In this document: piece after piece, positions 28,116 through 33,139 of the stretch
How the letters are laid out: each line of letters starts with the position of its first letter
Numbering within the stretch: position 1 is the first letter of the stretch
Source of the DNA: Methylocystis sp.
GTDB taxonomy: Bacteria; Pseudomonadota; Alphaproteobacteria; Rhizobiales; Beijerinckiaceae
Length of the DNA stretch: 33,139 bases
NCBI GenBank assembly: GCA_021731565.1
Contig: JAKFXD010000058.1
Location: 1 to 33,139, forward strand
Direction of reading: 5' to 3'
The notes under the pieces: generated by a model
The model's database searches: none
Told to the model about the DNA's origin: nothing
What the model saw: only the letters and a program-made list of their open reading frames with translations
Translations under genes and position numbers: made by a program

Positions 28116-28861
28116 TTGGCGTCCTGTTCGCGCGCCGCGGCAGCGCGCAGCGCGCTTAAATCGCGTTCCGTATCCACCGATGGGCCGGCTTTGTCCAGCA
28201 GCGCGGCGTCGATGCGCATCCCGGCCTCGAGCGCGCGCAGCTGTTCGAGCCGCTCGCGCAATTCGAGCGGGGAGGGCGGCAGCGACGCGAATCGCTCAAG
28301 CGCCGCGCGGCGAAAGGCGTAGACGCCGACGTGCTTCCAGTGCGGGCCCTCGCCAAAAGGCGCGGCCGCTCTGGTGAAGTAGAGCGCGCGCAGCCGATCG
28401 GGCGCGAGCGACGTTCCGACGAGCTTCACGGCGTTGGGATCGTCGACTTCCTCCTGGCGCGCCGGGCAGGCCAGAGTGCCGATGTCGACGCAAGGGTCGT
28501 CGAGCAGGGCAAGCGCCGCCTGCAGCGCGCCGTCGGGCAGGAAGGGCTGGTCGCCCTGCAGATTGACGACGGCGTCATGGCGCCCTTGCGGGTCGAGCGC
28601 AGTGAGCGCTTCGCCGAGGCGGTCGCTGCCGCAGTGATGAGAGTCGCCGGTGAGCACGGCCCGTCCGCCGACATTCTCGATCGCGCGCGCGATGTCCGGC
28701 GCGTCGGTCGCCACCACGACAGGCCCGACCGCCGCGGCGCAGGCGCGCGACCAGACGTGAACGATCATCGGGCGGCCGTCGATGTCGGCGAGCGCCTTGC
28801 CGGGCAGACGCGTCGAGCCTAGACGCGCCGGAATGACGACGATCGGCGCGCGCGCCGGCAT
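28112..28861 (-). CDS. kdsB: 3-deoxy-manno-octulosonate cytidylyltransferase
   Basis: IVVIPARLGSTRLPGKALADIDGRPMIVHVWSRA, VATDAPDIARAIE, NLQGDQPFL, KHVGVYAFRRAALERF. Start at 28861 (ORF track start 29062 is too far upstream). Confidence 0.95.
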   Translation of the reverse strand: MPARAPIVVIPARLGSTRLPGKALADIDGRPMIVHVWSRACAAAVGPVVVATDAPDIARAIENVGGRAVLTGDSHHCGSDRLGEALTALDPQGRHDAVVNLQGDQPFLPDGALQAALALLDDPCVDIGTLACPARQEEVDDPNAVKLVGTSLAPDRLRALYFTRAAAPFGEGPHWKHVGVYAFRRAALERFASLPPSPLELRERLEQLRALEAGMRIDAALLDKAGPSVDTERDLSALRAAAAREQDAK

Positions 28862-28868
28862 GGCGGCG

Positions 28869-29282
28869 TCAGTAGGCGTTGTTGTCCTCGGCCATCCAGC
28901 CTTTTTCGCTCTTGACGAAATGCAGCGTGCCTTCGCTGGTGTGCACTTCGCTCTTGGCGAAGGTCCGGTCGTCGTCGAGGCCGAGAAAGGCGCATTTTCC
29001 GCGTTCGCGCTCATCGGCGCATTTGGCTTCGAAGCCCTCGGGAAACTGAATTTCGGCCTCATACATCAATTCATAGGCGTCGATATTTTCGCGCTTTACT
29101 TCGCGGCCCTGCACCTTCTTGAAAGAGACGAGTTTGGCGTCCACGCCGTTCTTTTCGAGAAGACTGCGCAAGACCTTCGCGCCGGTGGCGTCGCCGGGCA
29201 TATGCTCGCCGCAAGCGGAAAGCGTCAAGGAGACCGAGAGGCCAGCCACGAGCCCGAAAACAAAGCGAAATCCAGATGCCAT
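28869..29282 (-). CDS. Small putative lipoprotein
   Basis: Signal with lipobox LSAC (Cys24) and ~113-aa mature domain; no family recognised. Confidence 0.65.
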   Translation of the reverse strand: MASGFRFVFGLVAGLSVSLTLSACGEHMPGDATGAKVLRSLLEKNGVDAKLVSFKKVQGREVKRENIDAYELMYEAEIQFPEGFEAKCADERERGKCAFLGLDDDRTFAKSEVHTSEGTLHFVKSEKGWMAEDNNAY

Positions 29283-29561
29283 CTACTCCTCCGGCGCGGC
29301 GCTCATTGCGGCGCGTTACTGTTTGTTATGCTGGCGCGCAAACGCTTCACAACTCCCTAGCTGTGAAAATTCATATCAGATAGTTGCATTTTTGTGCAGC
29401 CGGAGTAACGTAACCCGGCCAAATGAGTTGCGCGTCTGGCGGCGTCGAAGGGCCTTAAGAGAAGACCCGGGGCGTGCGTAAGCGTTCGATGCGTATTCGG
29501 CACAACTTTGAATACCCTGCGGAGTGCTCAGGTCCGCCGCATCTCCTGGGTCCGTGGGGTT

Positions 29562-29613
29562 GGCCGACTGGCGGTGGTTGGAGTGGCCTCCTTGAAGCCA
29601 TCGTCAGTCGGCC
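29562..29613. repeat. Long imperfect hairpin in an intergenic region
   Basis: GGCCGACTGGCGGTGG (29562-29577) / CCATCGTCAGTCGGCC (29598-29613), 14 of 16 paired. Confidence 0.6.
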
Positions 29614-29674
29614 GCCTTGCCCCGAAGCGGTCGCTCTTCCAGCCAAAATTCTCTGAAGCCAGCCAAAAAAGCGC

Positions 29675-29702
29675 AAAAAAAAGCGCGGCTGCAGCCGCGC
29701 TC
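29675..29702 (-). terminator. Intrinsic terminator of rpmG
   Basis: Minus strand GCGCGGCTGCAGCCGCGC (perfect 18-bp palindrome, 29683-29700) followed by a run of T (A run at 29675-29682 on +). Confidence 0.85.
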
Positions 29703-29749
29703 GCATCGCCCGATCGGCGGTGACGAAAGCCTGAAGCGCCTGTCCGCGC

Positions 29750-29917
29750 CTATTTGATCTTCGTTTCCTTGAATTCGACGTGCTTGCGCGCGACCGGATC
29801 ATATTTCTTGAAGACCAGCTTTTCGGTCTTGGTGCGGGCGTTCTTTTTCGTCACGTAAAAATAGCCCGTATCCGCCGTGGACAGGAGCTTGATCTTGATC
29901 ATGGCGGACTTGGCCAT
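29750..29917 (-). CDS. rpmG: 50S ribosomal protein L33
   Basis: 55 aa, not in ORF track: [55 protein letters not shown]. Confidence 0.97.
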   Translation of the reverse strand: MAKSAMIKIKLLSTADTGYFYVTKKNARTKTEKLVFKKYDPVARKHVEFKETKIK

Positions 29918-30117
29918 CGTTCGTTCCGTTTCTTAAGAGAAAAGAAATCGTCCCGGCCGCTGGGCGCGCCGGGAGCGAATTGGCCGGCAACATACGTGCG
30001 GCGCGAGCGATGTCAAGGACGCGCGGGCGCGGCCAAGCGACAATCCAACCTAACCAGCGGCTGGCCTTCCGCGTCTTCGCCGCGCTAGTCGCGGCCGACC
30101 ACGCCGCGAGGCGCATT

Positions 30118-30156
30118 CGTGAAATGACGGTTCCCGCTTTTGCGCAACGCGCTCCA
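30118..30156. repeat. Dispersed intergenic repeat module, copy 3
   Basis: CGTGAAATGACGGTTCCCGCTTTTGCGCAACGCGCTCCAG, similar to 11499-11537. Confidence 0.6.
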
Positions 30157-30347
30157 GGAGGCGAACCGATCATCGTCTGGAGCAGTCGGCAAAGAACAGC
30201 CATAATTTTGTTGGCAAATCACAAAGGAGGACGGCGCGACTCAGGAAGTGCTCCTGACAAGCGTACGGCAATACTCGGGCGGGGCGAACTAATTTGTAAG
30301 AAGCGGACACTCTCGCGCGGTGTTGAGCGCGGGGTCGTCATGTTTCA

Positions 30348-30378
30348 ACGTGAAGAAAGTCTTGCGTAATCTTCACGT
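30348..30378. promoter_or_regulatory. Inverted repeat upstream of hypothetical gene
   Basis: ACGTGAAGA (30348-30356) / TCTTCACGT (30370-30378), perfect 9-bp arms, 13-nt spacer, 23 nt before ATG 30402. Confidence 0.55.
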
Positions 30379-30401
30379 GAGCCGCGCCTGGAGTGAACAG
30401 T

Positions 30402-31379
30402 ATGAGCGTAGCACTCGAAAAGCGACGCAAAGTCGCCGAGTTAGAGAACTTTGAAAGGCGGATATTCCAAGAGAAGCAACGCCTGTTAAGCGAGCTGGAA
30501 AGCCTGGAGCGGCCGTTTCGCAAGGCGCTGGCGAGGGGCTGGATCGAAGGTTTTTCAAACGACATTGCCGGCGAGCAGCGCGCGCGCGTCGGCGCCGGCG
30601 CATCGAGAGCGCCAGCCTGGTTTTACGGCGTCGCCGCGATCATCCTGTTTGGCGGCGGCGGTCTGGCAGCCCATTTCGCCTGGAAAGGCGGTTCCGCGCC
30701 CCGCGCCGACGGCGCGACGCTGCGCCAGGCCGAAACGCCGATGACGCCCGCGCGGATCGCGCGACCGGCGCCGGCTTCCGCGAAGGAGACCGCGCAAGCC
30801 GATGTCGGGCCCGCTGCGGCGCCTGCCGTCAGCGTCGCGCCGGACGTGGTTGCGCCTCCCGCGCCGCCGATCTCCGACTCTAAGGATATCAAACAGCGGC
30901 TTCTGGAGGCCCAAATCGCGGCGGCGCCCTTGCCCGAGCCGCTGCCGCCGCCGCTCCCCAAGGCGCAAACGCTTGACCCTGCGCCGGCGCAGGAGGCGGA
31001 GCCGGTTGCGGCGCTCGCTGACGCGCAGCCACAAGTCGGCATCGAGCGCGCGGCGCCGGCCGAGGCCGCAGACCCAGCGGCGTCGCCGCGCGCGGCGGTC
31101 GCAAGCCGGACCGAGGAAAAGCCGGCCAATGAGGGCCGCCGCACGCAATGCCTGGTCAAGGTCGACGGAAGCGTTCTTTTCGATCGCGGCTGCACGCTGC
31201 GCCAACCCAGTCGCTCGACCGTCACATTCGATGCGGGGAGCGACGACGTCGTTTTGACGCTCGAACGCGGCCGGACCTGGACGGCGAGCCTCGGCGGCCG
31301 CAGCCTCGGCAAGGTCTATCGGACCGGGGCGTGCTGGGGCAGGCGCCGCGAGGTCTATATCTGCGCGAAAGGCGCGTGA
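30402..31379 (+). CDS. Hypothetical protein: N-terminal coiled coil, single TM, Pro/Ala-rich linker, C-terminal conserved-looking Cys-containing domain
   Basis: MSVALEKRRKVAELENFERRIFQEKQRLLSELESL; TM APAWFYGVAAIILFGGGGLAAHFAW; C-terminus TQCLVKVDGSVLFDRGCTLRQ...GACWGRRREVYICAKGA. Alternative GTG start at 30393. Confidence 0.75.
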   Translation: MSVALEKRRKVAELENFERRIFQEKQRLLSELESLERPFRKALARGWIEGFSNDIAGEQRARVGAGASRAPAWFYGVAAIILFGGGGLAAHFAWKGGSAPRADGATLRQAETPMTPARIARPAPASAKETAQADVGPAAAPAVSVAPDVVAPPAPPISDSKDIKQRLLEAQIAAAPLPEPLPPPLPKAQTLDPAPAQEAEPVAALADAQPQVGIERAAPAEAADPAASPRAAVASRTEEKPANEGRRTQCLVKVDGSVLFDRGCTLRQPSRSTVTFDAGSDDVVLTLERGRTWTASLGGRSLGKVYRTGACWGRRREVYICAKGA

Positions 31380-31388
31380 AACGTCGCG

Positions 31389-33139
31389 CTACCGCTTTTT
31401 CTTCGCGCGCGACGGCGGGCGTCGATCCTTCGATCTTGCGCCCGCCCGCGGCGGCGCGCGGCGCTCGCCGCCGCTCACCACCTCGAAGCGCAAGGCGCCG
31501 GCGATCGGCGCCGCCTCGATCAGCTTCACTTCTATCATATCCGCCAGTCGGTAGCTGACGCCGGAGCGCGAGGTGAGCGCATGGGCGGCCTCGTCATAGG
31601 CGTAATATTCGCGGCCCAGAGTCGCCGCCGGCACGAATCCGTCGGCGCCCGTCTCGGCGAGACGCACGAACAGCCCCGATCGCGTCACGCCGGAAATGCG
31701 CGCTGAAAAGCGCGCGCCGATCTGGTCGGCGAGATGATGCGCGATGAGCCGATCGACGGTCTCGCGCTCCGCCGCCATGGCGCGCCGCTCGGCGGCCGAG
31801 ATGCGGGCGGCGATCTCCGCAAGTTCGCCAACCGGCATCTCGGGCAACGCGCCTTCGCCGAATTTCAGCGCGCGAATGAGCGCGCGATGCACGATCAGAT
31901 CGGCGTAGCGGCGGATGGGCGATGTGAAATGCGCGTAGCGGCGCAGATTGAGCCCGAAGTGCCCGTAATTCTCATGCGTATATTCCGCCTGCGCCTGGGT
32001 GCGCAGAATGATCTCGTTGACGATGTTCTCGTGCTCCAGGCCCTTCACGCGATCGAGAATCACGTTGAAATGCGCCGGGCGCAGCGTCTGGCCCTTGGCG
32101 AGCTTGACGCCGATCGTCGCCAGAAATTCCGAAAGCGCCGAGACCTTCTCGCGCGAGGGTTCGTCATGGGCGCGATAGATCAACTGCTGGCGATGCTGCT
32201 CCAGGGTTTCCGCGGCGGCGACATTGGCCAAAATCATGAATTCTTCGATCAGCCGATGCGCTTCGAGCCGCGGCGGAATGATCACGCGATCGAACGAGCC
32301 GTCTGTCTTCAACAAAATCTTGCGTTCGGGCAGATCGAGATCGAGCGGCGCGCGCAGATTGCGGGCGTGCCGCAGCGCCTCATGCGCGGCGTATAGCGGC
32401 TTGAGCACGGGGCCAAGCAGCGGCTTCGTCGTTTCATCCGTGCGGCCTTCGATCGCGTCCTGCGCCTGCGCATAGGCGAGCTTGGCGTGCGAGCGCATCA
32501 TCACGCGATGAAATTTGTGGTCGATTTTCCGGCCTTTGCTGGTGACGCGCATGCGGACGGCAAGCGCCGGCCGGTCTTCGTGGGGGCGCAATGAGCACAG
32601 ATCGTTGGAGATGCGCTCGGGCAGCATCGGCACGACGCGATCGGGGAAATAGACCGAATTGCCGCGCTCCAGCGCGTCGCGGTCGAGCGCCGAGCGCGGC
32701 GTCACATAATGCGCCACGTCGGCGATCGCGACCGTAAGGACGAAGCCGCCGTCATTATCCGGCGCATCGTCCGGCATGGCGTGAACCGCGTCGTCATGGT
32801 CCTTGGCGTCCGGCGGATCGATGGTGACGAGCGGCAGATCGCGCCAGTCTTCGCGGCCGTGCAGAGACGCGGGCTGCGCGCGCTCGGCCTCGGCCGTCAC
32901 CTCGCCGCGAAACACGTCGGGAATGTCATGCGCCCGCAACGCAATGAGGCTCACCGCCTTTTCGCCGGTCACCGAGCCGAGCGTTTCGCGCACGCGGGCG
33001 CGCGGCGCGCCAAAGCGCGTCTTGCCGACGAGATCGACCGAGACGAGGTCGCCATGCTTGCCTGCGCCGATGTCGGCCGCCGCGACGGCGAGTTCGCGCC
33101 CCGCCTGCCTCTTGTCGATCGGCTCGATGCGGCCGGCGC
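31389..33139 (-). CDS. rnr: Ribonuclease R (5' end outside window)
   Basis: TIDPPDAKDHDDAVHA, VADVAHYVTPRSALDRDALERGNSVYFPDRVVPMLPERISNDLCSLRP, YTHENYGHFGLNLRRYAHFTSPIRRYADLIVHRAL; frame stays open to base 33139 beyond the ORF track start at 32993. Confidence 0.95.
   Translation of the reverse strand, partial: AGRIEPIDKRQAGRELAVAAADIGAGKHGDLVSVDLVGKTRFGAPRARVRETLGSVTGEKAVSLIALRAHDIPDVFRGEVTAEAERAQPASLHGREDWRDLPLVTIDPPDAKDHDDAVHAMPDDAPDNDGGFVLTVAIADVAHYVTPRSALDRDALERGNSVYFPDRVVPMLPERISNDLCSLRPHEDRPALAVRMRVTSKGRKIDHKFHRVMMRSHAKLAYAQAQDAIEGRTDETTKPLLGPVLKPLYAAHEALRHARNLRAPLDLDLPERKILLKTDGSFDRVIIPPRLEAHRLIEEFMILANVAAAETLEQHRQQLIYRAHDEPSREKVSALSEFLATIGVKLAKGQTLRPAHFNVILDRVKGLEHENIVNEIILRTQAQAEYTHENYGHFGLNLRRYAHFTSPIRRYADLIVHRALIRALKFGEGALPEMPVGELAEIAARISAAERRAMAAERETVDRLIAHHLADQIGARFSARISGVTRSGLFVRLAETGADGFVPAATLGREYYAYDEAAHALTSRSGVSYRLADMIEVKLIEAAPIAGALRFEVVSGGERRAPPRAGARSKDRRPPSRAKKKR

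Noticed and set aside
29455-29802. 115-aa minus ORF and 60-71-aa plus ORFs in the 29.5-kb intergenic region
   Set aside because: Basic, low-complexity translations, overlap the rpmG end and terminator; no recognisable motif, so not called as genes.
29799-30203. 134-aa minus-strand ORF
   Set aside because: Out of frame with and overlapping the true rpmG; no domain recognised.

Overview
GC-rich alphaproteobacterial chromosomal segment; gene content and order suggest Rhizobiales, possibly a Methylocystis-like lineage (inference only). The core is a collinear cell-envelope/isoprenoid cluster, pyrH-frr-uppS-cdsA-dxr-rseP-bamA-lpxD-fabZ-lpxA-lpxB. It is followed by ssb(-), a dicarboxylate/cation symporter(-), a FitAB/VapBC-type toxin-antitoxin pair(-), uvrA(+), clpA/clpS(-), a DEAD-box helicase(+), a HIT protein(-), pheA(-), kdsB(-), a small lipoprotein(-), rpmG(-, missed by the ORF track), a proline/alanine-rich membrane-anchored hypothetical(+) and rnr(-, truncated by the window edge). 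The left edge holds the 3' part of an ATPase/winged-helix/TPR protein and a YghA-like SDR. No tRNA, rRNA, CRISPR array or intact IS was recognised. The observations most worth checking are: (i) an in-frame inverted-heptamer palindromic insertion inside uvrA; (ii) ssb and uvrA separated by a symporter plus toxin-antitoxin insert, with an exact GTTC-N7-GTTC LexA-type box left on the ssb side and two near-identical palindromes at the uvrA 5' end; (iii) lpxA directly abutting lpxB with no lpxI between them; (iv) a dispersed intergenic repeat family with three copies in this window; (v) a 129-nt-period TPR array in a truncated sensor-like protein; (vi) a structured, unexplained intergenic region upstream of the lipoprotein gene. 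I did not find a clearly new multi-gene system.
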